64,000 bases of DNA from Planctomycetota bacterium (GTDB lineage Bacteria; Planctomycetota; SZUA-567; H5-PLA8). The stretch covers positions 744,001 to 808,000 of the forward strand of contig JAOSKN010000001.1 of assembly GCA_027493525.1 (NCBI GenBank), written 5' to 3'. The translations under genes were made by a program, and so were the position numbers. The notes under the pieces were generated by a model, which saw nothing but the letters and a program-made list of their open reading frames with translations, did not search any database and was not told the origin of the DNA. Position 1 is the stretch's first letter. Each line of letters starts with the position of its first letter. Below, one piece after another: positions 37,507 through 45,769 of the stretch.

Positions 37507-37670
37507 AGTACCGCGCCGCGGAAGTAACTGGCTCAATGCGCCGGGCATTTTGTTCCGGATCGAGGCGCGTAGAGGGAGCATATCGGGACGAAGATCTGTG
37601 ACCGAGACGCAACGAAGAGCCGGGGCAAAAGGCCCCAGCAGTGGGTCAGGAACTTCCGCGGCGCGGTACT
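37507..37670. repeat. Palindromic element with perfect 19-base terminal inverted repeats
   Basis: AGTACCGCGCCGCGGAAGT at 37507-37525 is repeated in perfect inverted form at 37652-37670, giving a 164-base element with CCCT-AGTACC-type edges on both sides. The left 63 bases match 19890-19952 with 4 differences. No transposase frame is inside. This resembles a small non-autonomous (MITE-like) or REP-type element. Confidence 0.75.
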
Positions 37671-37740
37671 TAGGGCCAGTCGGTGAGTTACTTGGGACGA
37701 TCTACTGGCGGCGGCCTGCGCAGGACTTCATCGGGACTTC

Positions 37741-37815
37741 GGCGAGCTCTGTCGAGCCGCTCGCGCGCCTTATCTCCTCCGGATAGGGCTTGCTCGCGGC
37801 TCGACAGAGCTCGCC
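37741..37815. repeat. 20-base perfect hairpin in the gene-free stretch
   Basis: GGCGAGCTCTGTCGAGCCGC (37741-37760) pairs perfectly with its complement at 37796-37815 over a 35-base loop. Outside the arms the pairing continues imperfectly (GAAGTCC..GAAGTCCTGCG against GATGTCC..TCGTCCTGCTTGG), so the whole structure may span roughly 37,720-37,840. Confidence 0.75.
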
Positions 37816-37896
37816 GATGTCCTTCTTCGTCCTGCTTGGCCGGCGCGGCGCATCTCATCCCAATTAATTCTCCGACTGGTCCTTAGGCCGCTTGTG

Positions 37897-37935
37897 GGTG
37901 CTGGCGGCAACCTTGGGTTGCCGCCAGCAAGCACC
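37897..37935. repeat. Second hairpin, 12-base perfect stem
   Basis: CTGGCGGCAACC (37901-37912) pairs with GGTTGCCGCCAG (37916-37927) over a 3-base loop TTG, with an outer GGTG/CACC extension past a small bulge. It belongs to the same palindrome-rich, gene-free stretch 37460-38204, in which no protein-coding frame is convincing. Confidence 0.7.
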
Positions 37936-38082
37936 TATTGAGCGAGCAGGGCTTCCCGCCAAGCTGCGACCAGTCCCTTCGGCCAAGTAGCGTGGGTACA
38001 AGGTTCATAGTCGCGTGGCGTGTTTCGCGGCTCGCACCTTGAGCCCGCGCAAGCGCTGCACGATTCTCGAACGCGCTTCAGT

Positions 38083-38113
38083 CAGGAGCAAGCCCTATGG
38101 CCGCTTGCTCCTG
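38083..38113 (-). terminator. Hairpin downstream of the SEC-C gene
   Basis: CAGGAGCAAGC (38083-38093) pairs perfectly with GCTTGCTCCTG (38103-38113) over a 9-base loop. It lies about 90 bases past the stop of the minus-strand SEC-C gene. No T-tract is seen. It could be a terminator or another member of the local hairpin cluster. Confidence 0.4.
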
Positions 38114-38204
38114 GGCACCCGACCCGTCAGGCCACTCGTCTTCCGAGCTCACGCCGTTGTTCGGCTGGATGCTTCATGCCGATCGTCGCCATGTTCGGGA
38201 GCCG

Positions 38205-38588
38205 TCATCGACCGCAGCACCGTTTGTACTTCTTGCCGCTGCTGCACGGGCAAGGGGCGTTGCGTGCCGTGCCGGGATATTTCTCCTTGCGCGTTCGCGG
38301 CGCCGTGCCCCCTGAAGCCAGCCGAGACATGTGGGGAAACATCTCACGGTGCCGCATGATCATGGGCTGGATGACCGACTCGAAAAAGTCCGTAAACTCT
38401 GCGGCGTTCATATTGAATTCCGGCCGCAATCGGGCGAGGCTGTCTTCCAGTTCCTGCTCAGGTTGAAGCGCAAGATTCCAACACAACATCGCGATCGAAA
38501 ACGCTTTCTGCACCTGCTCGTGAGACCCGTCCGTCTCATCGAGCAACGGTTGCGCGTACGTAGCGATGGAATCGGCCATTATGCCCAT
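38205..38588 (-). CDS. Small SEC-C zinc-motif protein
   Basis: A 127-residue cytosolic protein. The helical N-terminal 90 residues (AFSIAMLCWNLALQPEQELE, EFTDFFESVIQPMIMRHREM) are followed by the SEC-C motif RNAPCPCSSGKKYKRCCG, whose three Cys plus a fourth Cys/His site hold zinc, as in the SecA C-terminus. Stand-alone SEC-C proteins are widespread and probably mediate protein contacts with ribosome or SecB-like partners; the role here is unknown. Start ATG 38588; ATG 38579 is possible. Lower GC than its neighbours. Confidence 0.75.
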   Translation of the reverse strand: MGIMADSIATYAQPLLDETDGSHEQVQKAFSIAMLCWNLALQPEQELEDSLARLRPEFNMNAAEFTDFFESVIQPMIMRHREMFPHMSRLASGGTAPRTRKEKYPGTARNAPCPCSSGKKYKRCCGR

Positions 38589-38935
38589 GATTCGCCTTCA
38601 TCCTATCGGGCCGAACGTGCAGGAGGCAGAACCCATTTCCGCCCAAGTGCCCTCCTACCGTCGAGTTGAGATTAGCCACCAAAAAATTTTTCGTCAAGAA
38701 ATCGCGTTGAAGATTGCCCTGAATGACGCCTGGGATATACGGAATCCATCGACGCGAAGGCGAGGACTTGGCTCGCGCGGGCCTCGATTGCGTTGCGAAA
38801 GCGAAAGACACCACCCACGGCTGCGCCGTGGGCTAAATGCCCACCGCCTCTCCGAGGCGGTACAGCCGGGCGTGGCATCTCCGCTCAAAGTCCACCATTC
38901 ACTATTTTCAAAGTTCACCGTTCACGGCTCACCGT
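38589..38935. other. Gene-free gap with short hairpins and GTTCAC repeats
   Basis: CCCACGGC-TGC-GCCGTGGG (38814-38832) and CCGCCTC-TCC-GAGGCGG (38844-38860) are two perfect hairpins close together, followed by TTCACCGTTCACGGCTCACC type repeats (about 38,913-38,939) that run into the end of the sigma-ankyrin gene. The hairpins recall REP-type palindromes. The left part, near 38,600-38,780, is A/T-richer and shows no supported gene. Confidence 0.55.
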
Positions 38936-41173
38936 TCACCGCGTTACCCCATGCTTCTTCAGCACCTCAACAATCTCCCCATGCCCCCGCCGCGTCGCCC
39001 AGGCCAGCGGCGTGGCCCAGGGCGGGTCGTCGGGGAGGTTAGGCTTCGCGCCGCGCTTGAGCAGCAGCTCGACCATTTCCTTCCGGTTGAACTTCGCGGC
39101 CCAGCCCAGTGGCGTGGAACACAGATCGTCGTCGCGCGCGTGCAGGTCGGCGCCGCGGTCGAGGAACAGTTCGGCTTTCCAGAGTTCCCCCTTTCTGGCG
39201 AAGAGATGCAGCGGCGTGACGCCGAGCCAGTCCCGGGCGCTCGGATTCAGGCCGTGCTGGAAGAGGATTTCGAAATGCTCGGGGCCCTTGGCGTCCATGG
39301 CCCAGTTCTGGTCGATGCTCATGCGCTTGGGCAGGTCGGGCTGGTACTTGAGGATCAGGCGCATCATCCCTTCCTGCCCTTCGCTCGCGGCGTTGGCCAG
39401 GGCGAGGGGGTCGTCGGCCTGCGAGGGATCGACGGCGAAGATCGCCGCGGCGGTGCGGACGTCGCCGTAGTAGGCCATGATCTCGAGGGACTGCGCCGCG
39501 CCGTGGGAGGCGAGCAGGTCCACCATCCGCTGGTCCTTGCGCATGAGCGCGCGGCCGAGCGCATCGGCGGAGCTTTCCATCGCCGGATTCGGGAAAGCGC
39601 CGCGCTCGAGCAACAGCTTCGCGATCTCGTAGTGCCCGCCGGCGGCCGCGGCATAGAGCCCGCCGCCCTGCGGCGCGATGCCTTCCTCGGGCAGGTTCGG
39701 GTCGGCGCCGCGGTCGAGGAGCAGGCGGACGACCTCCAGATGCCCCGCGCCGGCGGCGTTTCGCAGCGGCGCGCCGGAACACGGATAGTAGGTGACGTAC
39801 GGGTCGAGGCGGTTGGCCAGCGCGGGGTCGGCGTCGAGCAGTTCGCGGACGCGCGCGAGGTCGCCCTTGTGCGATGCCGAGCAGAGATCGAAGTACGCGC
39901 CGCGCGCGAGCAGGTGCGCGAAGACGGCCTCGTGCGTGACGGGGTGCTCCTTCGGCACGTCGCGCCAGCCGCGGTGGCGGTAGTCGCCGTTGGTGAGCTG
40001 GAGCGGGCGCGCGCCGTCGGGGCGTTTGGCGTCGATGTCCGCGCCGCGCGCGAGCAGCTCGTCGATCAGCTCCGGCTGCCGCGTCATGACGGCCCAGTGC
40101 AGCGGCTGGTTCCCGTGCCGGTCGCCGGCATGCAGCAGCGCGGGGTCGGCGTCGAGGAGCTGCCTGGCCTTGGCCGCGTCGTACGCGCGGATGGCCGCCG
40201 CGACGGGTTCGCCGCGCGCGGAGGCGCCGAAGGCCGCGGCGAGCTTCGCCGCCAGGAGCTTCTCCATCTCGGCGTAGCCGCGGTCGCGGGCGATCTCGAG
40301 GAGGCTGTCGTTGACCTCCAGGCTCAGCGGGTCGGCGCCCCGTTCGAGGAGAAACGCGGCCGCCTCGATCCGGTTCTCGCGGACGGCGAAGTAGAGCGGC
40401 GAGCGGTAGACGTACTGGCAGCGCGCGAGCGCGGGCTCCCGGTCGAGGAGCCGCTTGAGGGCTTCCACGTCGCCGGCCGCCGCGGCCTGGAACATGGCCC
40501 AGACCTGGGTGCCGAGCCCCGGCGACCAGACGAGGGGTTCGGCCTTCTTGAGCGCATCGGGTTGGAGCATGCGTCCGATCCTTTCGGCGTAATCGGGGTC
40601 CCGCGACGGCCCGCGCGCCTGCGCGTCCCGCCGCATCTCCCGCACGATCCAGTCTTGCAGCCTGCGGCGCGCGTCGTGGAGCCGCTTTTTTACGGTCGTC
40701 ACCGGCACGCCGAGGATCTCGGCGATCCGGGGCGTGTCGTACTCGCAGAAGTAGAAGAGCACCGTCACGAGCCGGTAGCTCTCCGGGAGCGCGCGGAGCG
40801 CGGCCCAGGCGAAGCCTTCCCTGCGCGCGGACTCGGCGGGTTCCATTTCGCCGGCCTCCGGGGCCTCCAGGCGCGCGGCGGCGTCCAGCGAGCGAGCCGC
40901 CGGGCCGCGTACGCGGGCCAGTCTGGCGCTCTGCCGCCGCACGATGGTCCTGAACCAGCCCGGGAACGCGGCCGGTTCGCGGAGTTTCCCGGCGCGCAGT
41001 TCCAGGTACGCGACGACGAAGGCCTCCTGGGTGGCATCCTGGGCGAGGTGCGCATCGCCGAGGTACGCGCAGGCGCAGGCGTAGGCCAGGTCCTGGAACC
41101 GCGCGACGACGCGCTCGTAGGCCGCCGCGTCGCCGGCCTGCGCCGCCGCGAGGTCGCCGGCCAAGTCAATCAT
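38936..41173 (-). CDS. ECF-type sigma factor fused to a large ankyrin-repeat domain
   Basis: A 745-residue fusion. Residues about 19-88 form sigma region 2 (FQDLAYACACAYLGDAHLAQ, DATQEAFVVAYLELR, PAAFPGWFRTIVRRQSARLA). Residues 123-175 form region 4 with the -35 helix-turn-helix (ALPESYRLVTVLFYFCEYDT, IAEILGVPVTTVKKRLHDAR). From about 222 to the end are ankyrin repeats, for example HLEVVRLLLDRGADPN (478-493), HYEIAKLLLERGAFPN (514-529), GVTPLHLFARKGELWKAELF (651-670) and RKEMVELLLKRGAKPN (697-712). No membrane segment and no anti-sigma gene nearby, so the ankyrin part may itself control activity by binding a partner. The frame is continuous, with no sign of assembly fusion. Confidence 0.9.
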   Translation of the reverse strand: MIDLAGDLAAAQAGDAAAYERVVARFQDLAYACACAYLGDAHLAQDATQEAFVVAYLELRAGKLREPAAFPGWFRTIVRRQSARLARVRGPAARSLDAAARLEAPEAGEMEPAESARREGFAWAALRALPESYRLVTVLFYFCEYDTPRIAEILGVPVTTVKKRLHDARRRLQDWIVREMRRDAQARGPSRDPDYAERIGRMLQPDALKKAEPLVWSPGLGTQVWAMFQAAAAGDVEALKRLLDREPALARCQYVYRSPLYFAVRENRIEAAAFLLERGADPLSLEVNDSLLEIARDRGYAEMEKLLAAKLAAAFGASARGEPVAAAIRAYDAAKARQLLDADPALLHAGDRHGNQPLHWAVMTRQPELIDELLARGADIDAKRPDGARPLQLTNGDYRHRGWRDVPKEHPVTHEAVFAHLLARGAYFDLCSASHKGDLARVRELLDADPALANRLDPYVTYYPCSGAPLRNAAGAGHLEVVRLLLDRGADPNLPEEGIAPQGGGLYAAAAGGHYEIAKLLLERGAFPNPAMESSADALGRALMRKDQRMVDLLASHGAAQSLEIMAYYGDVRTAAAIFAVDPSQADDPLALANAASEGQEGMMRLILKYQPDLPKRMSIDQNWAMDAKGPEHFEILFQHGLNPSARDWLGVTPLHLFARKGELWKAELFLDRGADLHARDDDLCSTPLGWAAKFNRKEMVELLLKRGAKPNLPDDPPWATPLAWATRRGHGEIVEVLKKHGVTR

Positions 41174-41275
41174 CGTGGCGCCGCCGCATCATGGGCTTCT
41201 CGCAGTAAGGTGGCTCGAATGGGCCGGAGGATACCGCAAAAATGAGGAGCGGGGCCGATCCTTCCGTTCGTATCC

Positions 41276-41303
41276 TTGACCCGTCCCGAATCGCCCATAC
41301 CTT
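41276..41303 (+). promoter_or_regulatory. Likely promoter of tRNA-Leu
   Basis: TTGACC (41276-41281), 16 bases, TACCTT (41298-41303), placed 36 bases before the tRNA. Good -35 match and a partial -10 match to the sigma70 consensus. No other gene on this strand starts here. Confidence 0.5.
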
Positions 41304-41338
41304 TTAAGGAGCGGGCCGCGCGTGGGACCGCTCCGCGT

Positions 41339-41427
41339 GCCGAGGTGGCGGAATTGGCAGACGCAGTGGATTCAAAATCCACCGGGATTAACCTCCCTTG
41401 AGGGTTCAAGTCCCTCCCTCGGCACCA
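41339..41427 (+). tRNA. tRNA-Leu (CAA)
   Basis: An 89-base class II tRNA with encoded CCA. Acceptor stem GCCGAGG pairs with CCTCGGC. D-arm TGGCGGAATTGGCAGACGC, anticodon stem GTGGA/TCCAC around TTCAAAA (anticodon CAA, reading UUG), a long variable arm (GGGATTAACCTCCCTTGA) and T-arm GGGTTCAAGTCCC. The long variable arm and A discriminator fit leucine. It stands alone between the sigma-ankyrin gene (opposite strand) and the nuo operon. Confidence 0.97.
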
Positions 41428-41484
41428 GATACGAGCACGGCCGGCGCGCTGCACCTCGGGAGGCGAATTCCTGGGGAAGCCGGT

Positions 41485-41511
41485 TTGACAGCGCCCACGG
41501 CCCGGTAGACT
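41485..41511 (+). promoter_or_regulatory. Possible promoter upstream of nuoA
   Basis: TTGACA (41485-41490) is a perfect -35 box; TAGACT (41506-41511) is the best -10 at a short spacing of 15, which weakens the call. It lies 33 bases before the nuoA start and just after the tRNA, so it is the natural place for the nuo operon promoter. Confidence 0.4.
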
Positions 41512-41543
41512 GATACGAGCCACACCACCAGAGAGCGCCGCCC

Positions 41544-41939
41544 ATGCCGACCGGATCGGGTACCGAACTTTTCGCCGCCACGCTCTTCGTGCTGCTCTGC
41601 GTGGGCATGGGGCTGGTCCTGCTCGGCCTCGTGCGCTTCATGACCAAGGTGCTGCTGAAGACCGAGAAGCACAAGCTGGGCAAGGAAGAGCCGTACGAGT
41701 GCGGGGTGCCGCTGCTGAGCGACGCGCGGACGCGCTTCGGAGTGCGCTTCTACCTGGTGGCGCTCTCCTTCGTGCTCTTCGACGTGGAGACCGTATTTCT
41801 GCTTCCGTACGCGGTCTCGTACCGGCAGTTGGGCCACGAAGGACTGTACGGGGTGCTGATCTTCGTCGCGATCCTGGCGCTGGGGCTGTACTACGAGATC
41901 CAGCGCGGGCTGCTGAACTGGAGCGAGGGCGACGCGTGA
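41544..41939 (+). CDS. nuoA: NADH-quinone oxidoreductase subunit A
   Basis: A 131-residue membrane subunit of Complex I. Three hydrophobic segments, with the conserved [20 protein letters not shown] loop followed by [20 protein letters not shown], the family signature in which the acidic FDVE lies in the second helix. First gene of the nuo cluster; nuoB begins 20 bases downstream. The start ATG 41544 gives a normal length. Confidence 0.96.
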   Translation: MPTGSGTELFAATLFVLLCVGMGLVLLGLVRFMTKVLLKTEKHKLGKEEPYECGVPLLSDARTRFGVRFYLVALSFVLFDVETVFLLPYAVSYRQLGHEGLYGVLIFVAILALGLYYEIQRGLLNWSEGDA

Positions 41940-41958
41940 GCCGCCGGAGGAACGGGAG

Positions 41959-42654
41959 ATGAACGCACCCGCCGAGTCCGCGCCGGGGCTCAAGTCCGGG
42001 GACGCGGGCTTTATCACCACGCGCCTGCAGGCGCTGAAGGAATGGGGCCGCCGCAACAGCCTCTGGCCGATGCCCTTCGGGACGGCGTGCTGCGCGATCG
42101 AGATGATGGCGACGCTTTCGAGCCGTTACGACCTGGCGCGCTTCGGGGCGGAGGTGATCCGCTTCTCGCCGCGGCAGAGCGACCTGATGATCGTCTCGGG
42201 GCGCATCAGCATCAAGATGATGCCGGTGCTGATCGACATCTACAACCAGATGCCGGAGCCGAAGTGGTGCATCTCGATGGGCGCCTGCGCCTCGTCGGGC
42301 GGGGTCTTCGACACCTACACGCTGGTGCAGGGCGTGGACCAGTTCATCCCGGTGGACGTCTACATCCCCGGCTGCCCGCCGCGGCCGGAGAGCCTGGTCG
42401 ATGCGGTGATGCTGATCCAGGAGAAGATCAAGCGCGGGGAGCGGCAGACGAAGCTCTACGACCGCACGACGCACCCGCTGGACTTCGAGCCGGTGGCGCT
42501 GGTCTCCGACGCCGTGCAGGCCCCGCCGGCGCTGACGGGTTCGCACCACAGCCTGCCGAACAAGGACGCCCAGACGGCCCGCGAACTGGACTGGAACACC
42601 GCCGCGAACATCGCCCGGCGCGAGGGCAAGGCGCTGCCGCTGGGGAGCGGATAA
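41959..42654 (+). CDS. nuoB: NADH-quinone oxidoreductase subunit B
   Basis: A 231-residue peripheral-arm subunit that holds the terminal [4Fe-4S] cluster N2 next to the quinone site. The cluster cysteines are seen in [11 protein letters not shown] (the tandem Cys pair), [10 protein letters not shown] and [30 protein letters not shown] is a conserved block. The C-terminal 60 residues are longer than in E. coli NuoB and of low complexity. GGAGG-like sequence lies before ATG 41959. Confidence 0.97.
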   Translation: MNAPAESAPGLKSGDAGFITTRLQALKEWGRRNSLWPMPFGTACCAIEMMATLSSRYDLARFGAEVIRFSPRQSDLMIVSGRISIKMMPVLIDIYNQMPEPKWCISMGACASSGGVFDTYTLVQGVDQFIPVDVYIPGCPPRPESLVDAVMLIQEKIKRGERQTKLYDRTTHPLDFEPVALVSDAVQAPPALTGSHHSLPNKDAQTARELDWNTAANIARREGKALPLGSG

Positions 42655-42756
42655 CGGGACAAGGCCAGCGCGCTACGCGGGCTTTATCCGTTCTTTTCCT
42701 GAGCGCCGTATCTCCGGACGCCGAGCCGGATGAAACTTCACGGGACCGGACGAGCC

Positions 42757-43293
42757 ATGAGCTTTGACTTCGAGAAGCTGCAACGGGCGGTGCGCGAGCG
42801 CTTCGACAGCGAGGTGCTCGAGTGGACCGTCTTCCGCGAGCAGCACTGCCTGCACTTGGCGCCCGAGCGGATCGTGGACGTGCTGCGTTTCCTGCGCGAC
42901 GAGCCGGCCTTCAACTTCGCGATGCTCACCGACGTGACCGCGCTGGACCACCTGAAGCTGCCCGCGAGCATGGAGCACTGGGCGCGGGAGCGCTTCGCCG
43001 TCGTGTACCACCTGAACAGCCTGGAGCACGGCGCGCGGCTGCGGGTGAAGGCCTACGTGCCCGAGGAGCCCTGCGAGATCGACTCGGTCAGCGGCGTGTG
43101 GGCCTCGGCGAACTGGGGCGAGCGCGAGGTCTTCGACATGTACGGGATCGTCTTTCGCGGGCATCCGGACCTGCGGCGGATCCTGACGCCGGACCATTTC
43201 GACGGGCACCCGCTGCGCAAGGATTACCCGTTGAAGGGCCGCGGCGAACGCGACAATTTCCCGAAGTACACCGAGATCCCCGAACGGGGCTGA
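42757..43293 (+). CDS. nuoC: NADH-quinone oxidoreductase subunit C
   Basis: A 178-residue 30-kDa-type subunit. Motifs FNFAMLTDVTALDH, EREVFDMYGIVFRGHPDLRR and the C-terminal GHPLRKDYPLKGR are diagnostic. It is separate from nuoD, unlike the fused nuoCD of enterics. Start: MSFDFEKL at 42757 is preferred by family length; an upstream in-frame ATG at 42730 has no better ribosome-binding site. nuoD starts 14 bases after the stop. Confidence 0.94.
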   Translation: MSFDFEKLQRAVRERFDSEVLEWTVFREQHCLHLAPERIVDVLRFLRDEPAFNFAMLTDVTALDHLKLPASMEHWARERFAVVYHLNSLEHGARLRVKAYVPEEPCEIDSVSGVWASANWGEREVFDMYGIVFRGHPDLRRILTPDHFDGHPLRKDYPLKGRGERDNFPKYTEIPERG

Positions 43294-43306
43294 CCTGGAG
43301 CGGACC

Positions 43307-44527
43307 ATGGCTCATTCCGTCGCCGCCGTCCAACCCGCCGCCGCCCAGGCTGCGCCCGAGCAGACGCTCAGCATGAACCTGGGGCCGCAGCACCCGGCCT
43401 GCCACGGGACGCTGCGCTTCAAGATCGAACTCGACGGCGAGACGATCCGCGCCTGCGACCCGGAGATCGGGTTTCTGCACACCGGGTTCGAGAAGCTGGG
43501 CGAGTACCGCAGCTACAACCAGTTCGTGGTGGTGACCGACCGCGCCAACTACCTCTCGCCGCTGAACAACAACATCGGCTACGCGATCGCCTGCGAGGAG
43601 CTGTTCCAGGTCGAGGTCCCGCCGCGCGGGCAGTACGTGCGGATGGCGATGGCCGAACTCTCGCGCATCGCCGACCACATCGTCTGCGTGGGCCTGCAGG
43701 CGATGGACCTGGGCGCCTTCAGCGTGATGCTCTGGGCGTTCATCGAGCGGGAGAAGATGTACGACGTCTTCGAGGCCGTGACGGGCGCGCGGCTGACGAC
43801 GAGCTGGACGAGGGTGGGCGGGATCTTCCGCGACGTGCCCGAGGACTTCCCGGACCTGGTCCGCGCCGTCACGTCCAAGCTGCCGCCGGTGCTCGCCGAG
43901 ACCGAGTACATGCTCTCGAAGAACAAGATCTTCAAGGACCGCACGGTCGGAATCGGGACGCTCACCAAGGAGCAGGCGCTGAGCTTCGGCGTGACGGGGC
44001 CGGTGCTGCGCGCCTGCGGCGTGCCCTATGACGTCCGGCGCGCGCGTCCGTACCTGGCCTACGACAAAGTGGACTTCGAGATTCCGATTCGCACCGAAGG
44101 CGACGTCTACTCGCGCTTCCTGGTGCGGCAGGAAGAGATGCGCCAGAGCCTCAAGATCATCGAGCAGTGCCTCGCGAACCTGCCTTCCGGCCCGGTCTGC
44201 AGCGTGGACCACAAGGTCGCGCTGCCGCCGAAGGATCTCGTGTACCACGACATGGAATCGTTGATCCACCACTTCAAGATCGTAATGCCGGGGCACGGGA
44301 TCGCGCCGCCGGAAGGCGAGGTCTATTCGTGCACGGAAGTTCCCAACGGCGAGTTGGGGTTCTACCTGGTCAGCGACGGGACGGGGCTGCCGTACCGCGT
44401 GCGGATCCGCCCGCCGAGCTTCTACAACCACCAGACTTTCTCGGCGCAGGTAAAGGGCCGGATGCTCTCCGACGCCGTGGCGATTCTCTCGAGCATGAAC
44501 ACGATCGCGGGGGAGCTGGACCGGTGA
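43307..44527 (+). CDS. nuoD: NADH-quinone oxidoreductase subunit D
   Basis: A 406-residue 49-kDa subunit related to the large subunit of NiFe hydrogenases; with NuoB it forms the quinone pocket. MNLGPQHPACHGTLRFKIEL carries the conserved quinone-site His (GPQHP-x-x-HG; the second residue after P is Cys here). GFLHTGFEKLGEYRSYNQFV, DRANYLSPLNNNIGYAIACE and IRPPSFYNHQTFS are further blocks. The last bases overlap the following nucleotidyltransferase-like gene (GTGA). Confidence 0.97.
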   Translation: MAHSVAAVQPAAAQAAPEQTLSMNLGPQHPACHGTLRFKIELDGETIRACDPEIGFLHTGFEKLGEYRSYNQFVVVTDRANYLSPLNNNIGYAIACEELFQVEVPPRGQYVRMAMAELSRIADHIVCVGLQAMDLGAFSVMLWAFIEREKMYDVFEAVTGARLTTSWTRVGGIFRDVPEDFPDLVRAVTSKLPPVLAETEYMLSKNKIFKDRTVGIGTLTKEQALSFGVTGPVLRACGVPYDVRRARPYLAYDKVDFEIPIRTEGDVYSRFLVRQEEMRQSLKIIEQCLANLPSGPVCSVDHKVALPPKDLVYHDMESLIHHFKIVMPGHGIAPPEGEVYSCTEVPNGELGFYLVSDGTGLPYRVRIRPPSFYNHQTFSAQVKGRMLSDAVAILSSMNTIAGELDR

Positions 44528-45189
44528 AATCCGCCGCGCGGAGCGCCTACCAGATCGACGGGATCAGGATCAGCTCCTATCTGTCGAAGCTGCCCATGAT
44601 CGGCAGGGAATCGAGGGCCTCGGTGACGAGAATGGCGCCCGACGAGATCGTGCCGGTGCTGAAGGCCGCGCAAGTCGAGTTCGTGCTCGTCGGCGCCCAT
44701 GGCTTGGCCGGCTGGATGGAGGAGCCGCGGGCGACGCAGGACGTGGACTTCCTGATCCGGCAGCGCGACAAGACGAAGGCCGCCCAGGCGCTGCAGGCGA
44801 AGTTCAAGGGGCTTGAGATCGAGAAGCACCCCGACGTCTGGCGCTTCGCGAAGGACGGCAAGTACCTGATCGTCCTGATCCTGGACCGTTCGCCGCTGCA
44901 TAAACGGGTCGTCAAAGAGTTCGTCGAGGCCAAGGTAGGGCGGCAGACGATCCGCGTGCCTAAGCTGGAGGCCGCGCTGGCGATGAAGTCCGCGGCAATG
45001 ACGGGACACTACCGGAACAACCGCAAGAAGCTGCAGGACGCGGTGGATTTCATGGGCCTCGTGGAGCGCAACGAGAAGATTGACCTGGAGCTGTTGACCG
45101 AGTTGGGCGAATTGGTCTTCGCCGGCGGCGGCCGGCAGGCGGTGGGCTACGTGGCCGACGTGCGGGCCGGCAGGCGGCTGGAGATCTGA
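44524..45189 (+). CDS. Nucleotidyltransferase-like protein (AbiEii/MNT-type) inside the nuo operon
   Basis: A 221-residue protein. VEFVLVGAHGLAGWMEEPRA followed by TQDVDFLI is the GAxAL..(R)xT.DVDFL pattern of AbiEii/DUF6036-type nucleotidyltransferases (with the two Asp ligands). QTIRVPKLEAALAMKSAAMT and the Arg/Lys-rich helix that follows also fit. Start GTG 44524 overlaps the nuoD stop in a GTGA arrangement; ATG 44596 is a later alternative. It ends four bases before nuoE. Members of this group act as toxins in AbiE/MenA-type systems, but many have unknown roles. No adjacent antitoxin gene is recognised, so its function in the operon is open. Confidence 0.72.
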   Translation: MKSAARSAYQIDGIRISSYLSKLPMIGRESRASVTRMAPDEIVPVLKAAQVEFVLVGAHGLAGWMEEPRATQDVDFLIRQRDKTKAAQALQAKFKGLEIEKHPDVWRFAKDGKYLIVLILDRSPLHKRVVKEFVEAKVGRQTIRVPKLEAALAMKSAAMTGHYRNNRKKLQDAVDFMGLVERNEKIDLELLTELGELVFAGGGRQAVGYVADVRAGRRLEI

Positions 45190-45192
45190 CGC

Positions 45193-45762
45193 ATGGCCTT
45201 CCAGTTCAACGACGAGATGAAGAAGCAGTTCGAGTGGCTCAAGCAGCGCTATCCCACGCGGCAGGCGGTGCTGTTGCCGGCGCTGCGGCTGGTCGAGGCG
45301 CAGCAGGGCTTCGTGGACGAGCCGTCGATGGAGTACGTCGCGCGGGAACTCGACCTGGCGCCGGCCTTCGTCAACGGCGTCTTCACCTTTTACAGCCACT
45401 ACCGGCGCAAGAGCGACGGCGAGCACGTCGTCTGGGTCTGCCACACGCTGCCCTGCGCGCTGCGCGGGGCGTGCAAAATCCTGGAGGCCTTCCAGGAGCA
45501 CCTGAAGCTGGGCGTGGGCGAGACCAGCGCCGACGGAAAGTTCACGCTCAAGAAGGCCGAATGCCTGGGCTCGTGCACGACCCACCCGGTGGCGCAGATC
45601 AACGAGGATTACTTCGAGAACCTGACGCCGGAGAAGGTCCGCGACATCGTGCTGGCGCTGAAAAACGGCGAGAAGCCGCCGCACCTGTCCAACGGCCCGA
45701 GCCTGGAAGGCGGGATGAAGCACTGGGGCCCGCTGGCCGACGCGTATCCGGAAGGGAAGTAG
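45193..45762 (+). CDS. nuoE: NADH-quinone oxidoreductase subunit E
   Basis: A 189-residue thioredoxin-fold subunit that carries the [2Fe-2S] cluster N1a. Cysteines lie in VWVCHTLPCALRGA and ECLGSCTTHPVAQIN. The N-terminal helices (QAVLLPALRLVEAQQGFVDE, ARELDLAPAFVNGVFTFYSH) are typical. The C-terminal tail (LSNGPSLEGGMKHWGPLADA) is longer than in E. coli. It follows the nucleotidyltransferase-like gene directly. Confidence 0.96.
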   Translation: MAFQFNDEMKKQFEWLKQRYPTRQAVLLPALRLVEAQQGFVDEPSMEYVARELDLAPAFVNGVFTFYSHYRRKSDGEHVVWVCHTLPCALRGACKILEAFQEHLKLGVGETSADGKFTLKKAECLGSCTTHPVAQINEDYFENLTPEKVRDIVLALKNGEKPPHLSNGPSLEGGMKHWGPLADAYPEGK

Positions 45763-45769
45763 GCCGCCG

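Noticed and set aside
37507..37815. Region considered as an insertion sequence.
   Set aside because: Terminal inverted repeats are present but there is no transposase-like frame in or near it, so only a non-autonomous element can be supported.
38536..38878. Short minus-strand frames (68-92 codons) between the sigma-ankyrin and SEC-C genes.
   Set aside because: They overlap hairpins and each other, lack a start signal and show no domain.
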